Part shown: piece after piece, positions 28,301 through 40,300 of the stretch
How the letters are laid out: each line of letters opens with the position of its first letter
How positions within the stretch are numbered: the first letter of the stretch is position 1
Source: Edolisoma coerulescens
Lineage: Eukaryota; Chordata; Aves; Passeriformes; Campephagidae
Length of the DNA: 64,000 bases
Assembly (NCBI GenBank): GCA_013397115.1
Contig: VWZW01000833.1
Span: 547,921-611,920 of the forward strand
Direction of reading: 5' to 3'
Translations under genes and position numbers: made by a program
Notes under the pieces: generated by a model
Told to the model about the DNA's origin: nothing
The model's database searches: none
The model's input: only the letters and a program-made list of their open reading frames with translations

Positions 28301-31300
28301 CTGTTACAAGGGGCCCCTCCTTCCCCTCCTTTGTCTCCGCGGTTCGCTGAATCCACCATCGGCTCACACCAGCCAAAACGGGGAAGCCAGAAAGCAAACA
28401 GTCTCACCTAGCTGCAGCTGTTCCACTGCGGGACACCTATAGCAAGGTAAATAGCTTGGCTCCTAAGGCGGTGGAAAAGGAGCCAGGCAACATACCGTCT
28501 TACAAAATTGAGAGTGACACGAGCTTGAATGCCAGAAATTTGCCCCAAAGCCCTCAAAACTTAATGAAGAACACGTGAGGTTGAGGAAACTTCCAATGCA
28601 GGGTCCAGAAGCCAGGAGAAGGTTCTCCCTGGGAGCTGGCTGAGCTCTGCTGGGAGCTCCATGGTCTCTGTTGCCACCAACATTTTCAGTTGGGAACAGT
28701 ATTCACGCACTTGGGGACAGTATTTACTGTCCTTCCTGTGCCCATCATGGGATTTTCTTGAACATTCCCCATGTGTTATGCTGTATATGTCCCCTTTGGC
28801 TGATCTTCTCGAGAGTTGTTCCAGCTCCAGCCCTCTGAGCCCAGTGAGCTGGTTGGAGATACTTCTGAGGGGAGTTCATGAGGGGAGTTTGTACAATCAC
28901 ACCTTAACTGCTGCTCTCTTGTTCAGATAAGGTTCAGACCAGGCAGAGGTACTTCTTCCAGGGGCCCCAAACTTGTGGCCATAGAAATTTGTCAAGTGTT
29001 GACTCTGGAGTCTAATGAGAACCAAAGTGTCAACACTGATCCCTCGTAACTCATATGATTTAGCAGAACCTAAGTTCTTCATGCTATTGCCCTGGTGCTC
29101 TTTTCCTTCCTCTTTGCTAGGCCTCTAGCAAAGCTTTGAAAGCTTTTGCTTTGAGAGCTTTCAGTCTGATCTGTCAAGCCCATTACTTGTGAAAGAGCTG
29201 TAGCAGTGTTGCAGACTGAGCCACAGTGATGGCTGAGGCTGAACGAGTTTCACAGTTCGTTACACATAAGAACTCAAGTTTGGCTTGTCTCTGCAGCTGC
29301 TCAGGGTGTCCTCTGTCAGCCTTCTCTGGTAGCAAATAAAAATTTCTTCCTGGGTGTGCTTTAGACTTTTCTGGTTCCAGAAACTTCAGCTGGAAGTTTG
29401 GCTGAAGAGTCCGGGGAGCTTTCATTGAGTACAGGATATGTGGGACCAAGTCTCCTGCACACACAGCTGTGTGGGAGAACCGTGCTTGGGACCTCAGGGC
29501 TACTGAGAGCTGAGGATGGCTGAAGGTCCATGGTATGTGACTTGCTGGATGTTATTTTGCAAGCTTATTTCCTCAGTTTCTGTTGCGGTTTCTTTTGGGG
29601 TTTTACTCAACCTCCCTCTTTAACCTTCAGGGGTTTTAATGAAGTTCACATGTCCTTGTCATTTGTTGCCCTGGGGCCCAGGCTGAAAGCCCAGAGTTTG
29701 TGATAGGAGGGTTTGACAATGGGGTCAGCAAGAGTTGGGTCACTGCTGTCTTGTTTGCTCGGGTTGACTCTGTTCCCATTCAGGCACCTGTCACGTATTT
29801 AAGGGTCCCCTTTTGTATTATGGAGAGTTTAGCCAGTCAGGACTCTGCTGGAGAGTGTGAGCAGAACAGTGAATTCCAGCATCACCTGCAGTTTTCCTTC
29901 CCCGGCATTGCTGGAAGGCTGATGCTGGAATAAGGGCACTCTTTATTGCCACTTACATTGAGTTCCATGCATGTCGTGTGGCCCTGGAAGGCTGTGCATG
30001 AAGGTTTGTAGATGCTTCCTGTTTAGAGAGATGCTGTTTATATTGAACATACCCCAGGTGTCTGCTTGCTGCTATGTTTGCTCCAGCAAAGGGCACAGCA
30101 GCAGCTGGGAGAAATGGGGAATTTGTGGAAGCAGCTGTGTGGTCCCACAGGAGCTGTTAGTGCCCTTGGTGGGACACTCAGTGGGGTTCTCATAGTGCCA
30201 AGTACTAAAACATCAGTGCCTCACACTTTTTAAAAAACATATACATTTTTTGATTTATTTTTTGGGTAAAAGGATGACTTTGGCTTCTTTCTGCAAAGCA
30301 GCAGCTTATTGGGCTCCTTTTGGTCCTTAAGCACTTACCACCACTCCTGTGCTTTTGAGCTTATCCACACTAGTGCAGCCCCTCTGGGGCTGTGAGGGGG
30401 CTGGGGTATTGTAAAAGGGGATGAAGACATGGGGTCATCTCTTTATGTTCTGTGTGAGACCTGCAGAAACTGGGCAGCAGATGGAGATTCTGTGCAGATT
30501 GCTTTCCCACTGAGGAAGGTGTGTAAGTAATGGGGTTCACTCAGGTTTAATCTTCACAGGGTGTAAACCTGCAATCTAAGTTGTTGTCCCAGATGTTTCC
30601 TTTCTGTAAACGCCTTTTCCTGGTGTTTTGGCTTCCTTCTAAGATGTCTCCTTATACCAAAACCTCTTTTTCCTTGATTCACAGGTTCACCTTTACACAA
30701 GCAGGGTACCACATCTACCACCAGCACCGAGAAGTTGGGTTCAAAGGTTGCCGAGGTGGGCGATGATTTCCTGGGAGACTTTGTGGTGGGCGAACGTGTC
30801 TGGGTGAATGGAGTGAAGCCAGGTGTGATCCAGTACCTTGGGGAGACGCAGTTTGCTCCAGGACAGTGGGCAGGGGTTGTTCTGGATGACCCAGTGGGTA
30901 AGAACGATGGCTCTGTCGGAGGAGTGCGGTACTTTGAGTGCCAGCCACTGCAGGGGATTTTTACGCGACCGTCCAAGCTGACACGGCAGCCGGTGGCCGA
31001 GGGCTCAGGGAGTGACGCCCCCTCCGTGGACTCCCTGACGGCTCAGAACTTGTCACTGCACTCGGGGACAGCCACGCCACCTCTGTCCACTCGCGTGATC
31101 CCACTGCGGGAGAGTGTCCTGAATAGCGCCATGAAGACGGGCAATGAGTCTGGATCAAACCTCTCGGACAGTGGGTCTGTGAAAAAAGGGGAGAAGGACT
31201 TACGGCTTGGAGATCGCGTGCTGGTGAGTTGATTGTGGGGTCCCCCTGGAAGGGCAAAGGACAAGGATTTGTCCCCCCGCTGAGTGTTCCTGGTCAGGTT

Positions 31301-34300
31301 CAGGACAGGACAAAAGGAGGACAGGGTTGATGGTGAGGTGTGGGGTGGAGCATGGTCTTGGGAGATGCCTGGGCCAAGTAGGCATCAAACTATTACTTGG
31401 GATGCTGTGTCTTCTGGACATGTCTCTCTTTCACATTGGTGCAGGAGAACATATTCCAAAGTACATCTTGTATTGGACAAGTCCTGAACTGGAGAAAGAT
31501 GCCAGAGAGAGAACAACTGAAACATGGGGGAAATAGAAGCAAAATCATTTATTATGTAGTGATATTCCATAATGGAGTGTATCATTTGGGCTTTCAAGGA
31601 ATTTGCAGCAGTGGCTGTACATAGTTGGAAAGGACTTGCAAGAATCTCTCCTGTTGGTTGCTCTTTCTGGTGGTTCAGTTTTCTTACGTCAGATGCGACA
31701 CAAGCTCCTTTCCTGTATGGAAAGGAGCTTCCAGTAATTTTTAAAATATGGCAGGACTTTGGGAGAGATCACTGTTGTGATGGATGAGCCCTCCACATCT
31801 GATTTCTGTTGTTATTTTCATTATTTGGAATAGACTACCTGATGACTTTAAGCCAAAATGCCACATTTGCACTAGGAATGGGTTACTGGAAGTTTGCCAC
31901 CTAGTTTGTCATCATTTGTGTCCTAGCAAAGGAGATGGAGAAGGAAAAGAATGATACCAAAGACAGGAAAACTGAGTTCTGTCCTGCAGCTCTGTAAAAG
32001 AGTTTAGTTTTGTTAGTGTGTGTGATACATAGTGTGATATCAAATACTGGAAGAGCCAAGCATTTGAGCACAGATCTGTTGTGACTGTATCCCCAGTAAT
32101 ATATCTGGATCTAAAAGGTAAAGGTGACTTTGACTGACAGCCATGACAGGTTGCAGAGGGGTCACTCTTTGCATATCCTGGGTAATCTGAATCCCATTTA
32201 AAGTTATCCATGTAGTGTTTCCATTTTGGGGCACCTGGTTCCAGTACCAGCAGTGGCATTGTGGGGGAGGGCAGACAGACTGGACATCTGTTTAATGACA
32301 GGTGTTTGGTAGAACTGGTTCCACAGTCAACGTGAATCAGGAGTGTGTGCAGGGACTGTCAGAGCCAGTCTCAAATGTCCTTTTGGGACAGGTGTTGGGT
32401 TGTCCAATAGTTTTTATTTTAGTTATATAAAATATTAACAATGTTTATTTTATAAACATTTTCAGAGGAGAGAAAGTGAAGATTGGTTCTGCTTGTGCTC
32501 ACTGGAAGATACTTAGTAAACCTAGTGCGAATATGTAGGTTTGTAGAGGTGAGAGAGTTTTATTTTCTCAAATTTTCCCCAAAATGTGCACAGGAGCTGA
32601 CACTTGCTCAAGAGTCTGTCTGCTTCCTGATTTCAGCAGAGTTGAGCCCTCATCCCTCCCCATCTCTACTGGCAGCAAAGCTGCTGCTGTCCCTGCAGTC
32701 CCAGAACAGGGTGGGCAGGGAAAGGTGGCAGCACGGTTCTCTGTTTGCACAAGTATTAATGCTTCATGTTGGTGTGTTACAGCAGCCACACATGGAGAAA
32801 AATGAACCTGAGGATCTGTCCTCTTTTGATCGGTTTGTTTGCTCCCATTTTCTCCTTTACCTGTTGCAGGGAGTGGGGGGGAGTGTTCAGGTGAGAACTT
32901 ATGATTTTAGAAGCAGCAGTCATAGAATGCAAACTGCAAAATACAAAATCTATGTTTTTTCTGAACTAGGCAAGCAATGGAATTATATTCTCCAGACTTA
33001 TTTTACCCCTTTCTTCTCTTGACCATAAGTTCTCTGAGATGGGACCTGTTCCCTGAGCACTCTGCTCACGTCAGTGGGGCCCACACAGAGTGAATTTTGG
33101 CATAGCCACAGAATACAACCTGGGAGCATCTCTCCCCTGGGCTTCTGTTGAGTTGTGTTTTGGGGATGGTTTGGGTTTTTTATTTGTTTTTAATGAGGGT
33201 GCATCCTTAAAAGCCTGCCCTCCCTGCCTGCAAATTTTTCCACCTCAGATGTTATTAGATAAAGTTTGTGCTATGACTTGTTAGAGTAATAAATAGCTCC
33301 AGAAGAGTGAGCCTGGAATAAGCTTAGTCTCTCACTGGCTCTAACAGGAATGCTCAGCTTACAGAAACATCAGGAATTCTTTGCACACAGTCATAGAGAT
33401 CCAGGAAAAGAACAGATAATAACAAGAAGAAATAATTTGCTGTTATGGTTCATTCACATGTGCTTGGCTTGGCAGCTGGCTTTTGTTTTACTTATGGGAG
33501 ATATCAGTTAATCATGTTGAGTGTTGGAATACATGAAGAACAATTCTGAATTAACCTGAGTTGCCTCAATTCCCTGAGCAAATCTTTGCTCATCCTCTAT
33601 GGATTGGTACAGTTTTAGTCGCCTTTATTACTCTTAGTGTTTCCTTTTCTGAAAGAGTATCTTTTTATTTGAGAGTGGCTTTTGGGTGTATAGGATCCAC
33701 CAAAGGCTTTTCAAATGAGGGAGGACATGGGTTTTCAGTGATTGCTTGTGGTGGAGCACAAGGTTGCAGGGGACCCTTCCAGATGGACACCTGGCTCTCT
33801 GCAGTCTGGCCATTTCCTGATAGTGCCTTTCTTTAACTTCATTAAAGTCCATTATAGCTTGAAGATATTTTTGCTTTTCAGTTACTTTGTTCCAAGACCC
33901 TTTCTCACTCTCCAGCAGTTGAAGAAAGTGACTTTCAGCTTTCCATTAGAAGAGTTAGATAATATTTGCCTTTGGCACTCAGACTTTTTCCCAGAGATGT
34001 AAAAATTACATTAAAGAGATGAAAAATCCACCCTAATATTGTAGAACGCATCTCTTGAAGTCTGGCAAATAAATGTGGGACAATTAACCTTTGCTTTCAT
34101 GACAGCGGAGCTTCCTTCAGTGGGATAATTGCTGGAGTTCTGCTAATGTGAGGCTGGCTTGCTGCCTTTCTGCAGGGGAAGAAGGGATGGAAACAGAGCA
34201 GTGAAGCATTTTCTGCCTGGGAGGAATTTCTGCTTGGTTTTTTTGCCTAAGAAAATGTATTTTGCATTCTTTGTGGAGAGGCTTTCTTAGCAGCTGAACT

Positions 34301-37300
34301 CATTCCCTCTTAGACGCCGTTGCTTTCTGAAGAAGTGGGGAAGGAGGTGGTTTTATTATATGTCAGCCTAAATAAAAAATAATTTAAACTAAAAAAATTC
34401 CTCTTAGAATAGGTATTCTGCCCTTCAGCCATGCTCGTGTCTCCTAACTGGGATTCTGCATTTCAGCATTGAAATGGAGTAATAAATAAGACTGTTTAAG
34501 GGCCAGGTTATATCCCAGTGGCTGGTTCAGTTGCTGAGGGATATTGCCCCAGATACCTTTTGGATAGATTCCAGGTCTGTGATTTTGCTGGAACTTGCAG
34601 GTCTTCAAAGCCAGTGCAAATGCTGAAACAGCAGCACTTGCGGGGAGAGTCAATGAAGCAGCACCTGAGCTGATGCTAGGCAGGACTGTGTGGAGCCTGT
34701 CTGGGCTGCTGGAAATGGATCCTGGGCTTCCCCCTGAGCGTGTGGTTTTAATCATCTTGTCTGTCTGCTGTGAACTGTTTTTGCCTGCAGTGTGTTGCAG
34801 CCCCTGGCTCCTGGCAAATGATGGAAACTACTCATGAATGAGGTAATCAAGTTCTTTCTTCAGCATCCCCCTTGCATGTCCCTACCACAGCCCTGCTTGG
34901 CCAGCCCGGAGCTGCAGAAAACATTGAACCACCTGAGTGAGAAATAATTTCCTGAGAAGCTCCCTGGGCAGGAGGATTGGAGCCTAAGCCCTTCTCCTTG
35001 GGCAGAGACAACTCACTGCTCTGCTGCCACCAAGTTCCTGAGCTATTTCAGTGCCTGAGCCTCGCTGCTGGAAAGGCGTGCAAGGTGTCATGAAGGAAGG
35101 ATTCCTGCTCTTTATTTTCCTGGTTAACCATTGGAGCTCTCCCAGTTTGTGGGGTCCTAGAGTTGCATCAATGCTCCTGTGTGGCCTTTCTCAGGCTAAC
35201 AATCACCAGGCATATTCCCTTATTGCTAACCAGGCAGAAAAGAACAAAAGATCCCATTCCGTAGTTCTATCAAGGCAGGATTCTTAGTATTCCACTGCCT
35301 GCTTAGGGCTCCAACTGTAAGACCAGCAATTGCCGTGTCATGACTAGAGAGTGTAGCAGAATGGCAGAGTTTGGGAATGATGGATCTCTGTCCCTATGGA
35401 AGTTTGTGACAGGCAGTGGGAAGTGCGCTGTTCCAGCTGTTTGCAGGATTCAAGAGACAAGGGAATACCTAGGACTCCTAGTTGGAGCTCTTTCCCTACT
35501 ATACATTGTTGCTGGAAAGGGGCTTTTTATAGGCGTGTGTAGTGTCAGGATAAGGGCGAATGGCTTCAAACTGACAGAGTAGGGTTAGATTCGATATTAG
35601 GAAAATATTCTTTGCCTGTGAGGGTGGTGAGGCCCTGGCACAGGCTGTCCAGAGAAGTTGTGGCTGCCCCATCCCTGGAAGTGTTCAGGGCAAGGCTGGA
35701 TGGGGCTTGGAGCAACCTGGTCTAATGGAAGGTATCCCTGCCCATGGCAGGGGATGGAACAAGGTGAACTTTAAGGTCCCTTCTAACCTAAACCGTCCTG
35801 TTTCTATGATTACCTGGGACTGCAGTGAAACAAAGAGGGAAATAAATAGCCCAAAGTAACTTAACATTAGCACATTAACCCTTAGAGGCTCTTTGTGCAC
35901 ATCCTCCTAACCATTCATTTGGGCTGAGACACTGCCTGGCCCTTGTATGCTGGATGCAGTGTCTGTCATTAAATAGGAGTTGGAAGTGGCCTGTGGTGGA
36001 GCAAACTGTGTTACTAACGTGGGCAGACTTAGTATCGGCGACAGCCCCAGGAGAGGAAGCTGTAATTCCAGGCTTTCCTCTTACACCACTTCTCTAGGAT
36101 ATTATTTTCTCACTGGTGCCTGACAGATAAATGCACAGAAATGTCTTTGCATCAGCAGTGCTGTCAGACTCATCGCTGTGCAATGCTGACTTGTGCTGTG
36201 GGGATGGGTAGGCACAAATATAAGTGGTTGGATGAAAAGAAACACTAAAAATTCCTGTAGCTTCACATACTGAGGGCTGGCCTGTACTTCCTGGATGTCT
36301 GTTTCTCCCCTTACCCTGAAAGCTAGCTCTGGCGTTCTCAGATGACATGGTATTTATCAAATCAGATAAAGCTGCTGATGGCCAGATGCCACATGGAGGT
36401 AAGTTGTATTTACAGATAAACCAGACCACAAGCCAGATCTCCACCTTTAACCAGCTGCAACACTGGCCCTGGGTGTAGCTGGGACACAGCCCCAGTATGT
36501 GATGGCTACATCTCCCATAGGAACACACATTTACCCCCTTGCACTTACAGATCATTATTTCAGGTGATCTGTAGTAGCTGGACCCACAGCCTGTGCCTTT
36601 GCTAAAAGCACCCTCTGTAAATCAAGTGTTACTGTACAGCGATTTTCAATGCTTGGGAGAGCTAAACTGCGTGTGATGGAAAAACACAGCTCCTGCCTCT
36701 CTCAGCTTGGGTGGAAATAGGATCTTTTACTGTGTGGATGAGTATGGGGAGGGGGAAATAAACCCAGCCATTTATCCCCAAGGGAAAGGATGGTTGCTCC
36801 AGTTTACAGGCTGGATAGACCCTGCATGTACAGCTCAAACCAGAACAAGCCGCATTTGTCCACTAAAGGTGATTTCCAAGTCCTTATTAGCATCATCCAG
36901 TAACAGAGTAGAATAAGCTGATGTGCTGCACACAAAAAGTAGCTGAAGGTCCTCAGAGTGTAAAGCAAGTGTACTGTGTGTGCTCTTTTCCCCCACCCCC
37001 TTCCTCCTCCTTCCCACAGGTGAGCAGCAGGAGAGTCCCATGGCTCTGCTGGGACCCAGCACGGGACACAGGAGCTCTGCAGAGGAGGCTTGTCCATGTG
37101 CTGGGCACTTTATGTTCCCAACTCCATCCTCTGGTCAGCAGCCCTGTCTTGTGGAAATGCTTTGAAAATCAATTACATTGATTGAAAATCAATTAGAATG
37201 TTAAACAGAAAGCACAGTGTTATCTCTGGGTTTCTGCATGGGAATATGCTCAGGCAGGTGCCTCAGCCATTGCTGACCCCTGAAGATGCGTGACATGGTC

Positions 37301-40300
37301 GGGGACAGTCCCTGTTGGCCTAAAAGGCACAGAGAATTCTATTTTTCTCTTCTCCCTGAGCAGTATTGGAGTGTATTGCAAGCAGACCAATGCCCACAGG
37401 CCATAGGGTGAGGGCAGGTCCCAAGAGTTTCTTGCTCAGCACAAGAAACTGCTGTGGGATGAGCAGGGCCATGAGGAGCAAAGAGCAAACACAGTCTGGA
37501 GGGGGTGTTACAGCAGCCAGATTGAGATCTGGCCTGCTGCTAATTTGGTAAATAGTTTAAATGATATATTAGCTCTGATGAAGACAGTGTCTGGAAGGAT
37601 TAGCATCATTGTCTTTTCAGCCCTGGGATACTGGTCTGGATCCCATTTTGTCATTTTGATGGGAAAAGCATAGTAACATGTGATGTCAATGATGATACTA
37701 CAATTAGCAGAGAAGCTGTGTAGATGTCCTTCCATGACTGCATGTTGCTTTTCTGACTCACCAGTAGATAACAGACCTGCTAAATATCCTTGGCTTCATT
37801 TTATTGTGAAGGTCAAGCCCAAGACTGTCCCTTGAAACTACTGGAGATGTTTCACTGGGGAAAGGACCAGTCAGGAAGATAGCCTTTGATTAAAGGCATG
37901 AAAAAGGGGGCAGAGACCTTCAGTCTGGAGCTGAATGTTCCAGGAGCTGCAAGGTATGTGGCTCAGAGGCTGCTCAACTCCAGCTGAAAAGGAGGGGCTA
38001 CCACGAGCTTGTTTGAACTTAACCATAAGTGTTTTTACCTGAAGTGGAGAAACTTGGGGTGTTGACACTGGTCAAAATAATCTCCAAAACAAAAAATCTA
38101 GTATCACTGCGTCAATATTGTTTCCATTTTTTGGAACTTCCAGAAAGAGCTCTTTTTAGCTGCTTTATGCTTGGTTGTTGTTGTTGTTGTCTTTCCCAAA
38201 ACAACTATAAAAGCAATAACACTTTACATTTGGTAAAATCTCATTCTCTTGGGCATGAATAATCTCAGCAATAGTTTTGGTAAGGTAACTATTAAAGGCT
38301 TCTCAGAAAAGCTCTGGGAATTTAGTTAATTTTTGAGTGAAACTTGGCAATTCTAAAAGCCGTGACATGTCTGAACTGAGGTAGGTGGTAACCTTGTTAA
38401 TTCCGTGCTGTCTCAGGCTTTAGCAGAGAGAGGGGTTGCCCTCTCCACTTTGTCCTTGCTTCACTCCGGACGTGGGGCATGTTGAAGATATGCCTGTGAC
38501 TGACCAATGGGCCAGGCTGAGAGATGCAGACAAATTCCCCATAGAGAAATTCTTGACTTGCAGTGGCACTGATGCCAACATCAGGCTGGGATGTTCTGGG
38601 TTGAAATACTCTGGTTTCCATGCCATAGGAGCCATCCATGCTTAGTTGCTGTTCACACCTGGTTATAGATAGCGGTATCCAAGCCAGGCATGGGCAGAAG
38701 GGATGACTGTGAGCTCCCATGAGTTATGCCATGCCATTACTAACTTCCTTGGCTGCCTTGTATCCTCTCCCAAGCTGATACCTCTGACTTATTGAAGGGT
38801 CTGATAGAATCAAACATTCTGTTCTGATGAGGCCATTTCATACACAGGCACAACCTGCTGACTGGCTTCTTCAGAGCATTATTTATTTTAGCAGCATTAG
38901 CTGAATAAATCTGCATGTCTGAGTTGGGTGAATTTTCTGGACTCTCCATCCATCAGAGTTTTTGCATGCCTGCCAAAAGATGGGAAGTTCAACAAGAGGC
39001 TCAAGCACTGGCATATAAGTGTGATAGCCTGATCTTGGCTTCTGACTGCACTGCCAGTTGGGCTGTGGGGAGCCCAGGCTCTTGGAGAGCAGATGTGTCC
39101 ATCCTGGCTTGGGGGAGAACATGATGCTGTATGGCAGGGCGTGTTTTACAGAGAGGATGGCAGAATAATTAACGTTCTAAAGTGAAAACAGAATACACTC
39201 CTCTAGAAGGAGGGAATTGCCTGGCTATTCAGGGAAGTGCTGGATCTGATCTGTGCTTAGAGTCTTCTCTGACATGGGGCTTTTGGGTGGGAGCATGACC
39301 TGCACTCCTACTGCACAGTTTTAGTGTTGGCATAAATAATGTGTATATCAGGTCAGTAGGGGTAGTTTTTTACTCTATTGGTTGGAAACAGCTTTCTCAA
39401 ATAAATAATACTGAGTGGTCCTTTGTGTGGGTGGAGGAGTGGGACCCTGCAGTAGATGCCACGGTCACACTGGTGGGGGGAGCTCATTGGTTTTTTTAAG
39501 GTTTACTTGAGACTCTGTCAGGGTCATATGGCTTGGTAAAGGAAATATCTGACTCAACGTCTGGAATTAAAATTCAATAAAAATAAAATTGAGGGGGCAC
39601 ACCAGCAATGGTAAGTTCCTATGAATGACATTAAGATTAATTACACTTATATCAAATTCAACTTGCAGCAAAAGAAATGTATTAGAATGGCATTAAATCA
39701 TTGCATTAATATTAAGAGGCTAAATTTATATAAACTCAAATCAATCAAAGTAGGGACTGTCATTTAACTGTGAGTGATAGGTAAAGAATTCACTGCAACT
39801 GTTCAAATCAGTAACCTGCCAAGTACCTAATACTGAAATAGAATTGTCTTTTTACTCCTGGGCACAATGTAGGACCAGAAACCTTTCTTATGGTCCTTTT
39901 CCTGCTGGCAAATATTTTACTCTATTCTGTAAAAAAGAGAACAACGTCCTCAAAGATTTTCTTCTGTAAGCAGCAGCACTTTGAATCCCTAGTGAGAGAA
40001 ATTCCAGAGGACTAACGCAAGCTGTATGCTGCAGCCTCCCAGGACTTGAGGTAGGACCCAGACTTCAGAGCTGTGCTGTTTAGTCCATAAAGGTGCAGTT
40101 ATTTTTAGTCTGGGAAAACTCTTTTTTCCTTTGCATAAGCAATTTTTTAGGGATTTAGAATTGGTAAATCTAACATTCCTACCTTGGAATACACAAACCC
40201 AGAGATTTCTGCGTTTGGCTCTCACTGTTTTCTGTAGGAAAATAATACTCTGTTGATACCTTTTAATGTTTAATTTAATATTAAGAAAATTAATAACTAC

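Larger units (their letters stand above)
10346..30684 (+). other. CLIP2: CLIP2 intron after coding exon 1 (20.3 kb)
   Basis: This is the largest intron in the window. It holds a probable LTR (about 28030-28431), a C-run (22121-22143) next to a consensus-like donor (22112), a T/G-rich tract (24761-24845), a small CTGAT repeat (21236-21262) and an A-run (14371-14383). Parts of 16380-16720 and 17400-17900 are AT-rich with little sign of repeats and could be conserved noncoding sequence, which I cannot test. No other gene was recognised. Confidence 0.9.

Noticed and set aside
30554..30976. 140-codon antisense frame over the CAP-Gly 1 exon
   Set aside because: Shadow of a conserved sense exon.
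32483..33022. 179-codon open frame on the + strand in the intron after CAP-Gly 1
   Set aside because: No recognisable domain or coding-like composition, and no exon borders in register with CLIP2. Such lengths arise by chance in a 64-kb window.
36980..37030. Strong pyrimidine tract with CCCACAG followed by GTGAGC, looking like an acceptor
   Set aside because: The following sequence shows no CLIP2 homology, and the protein is continuous between the flanking exons without it.
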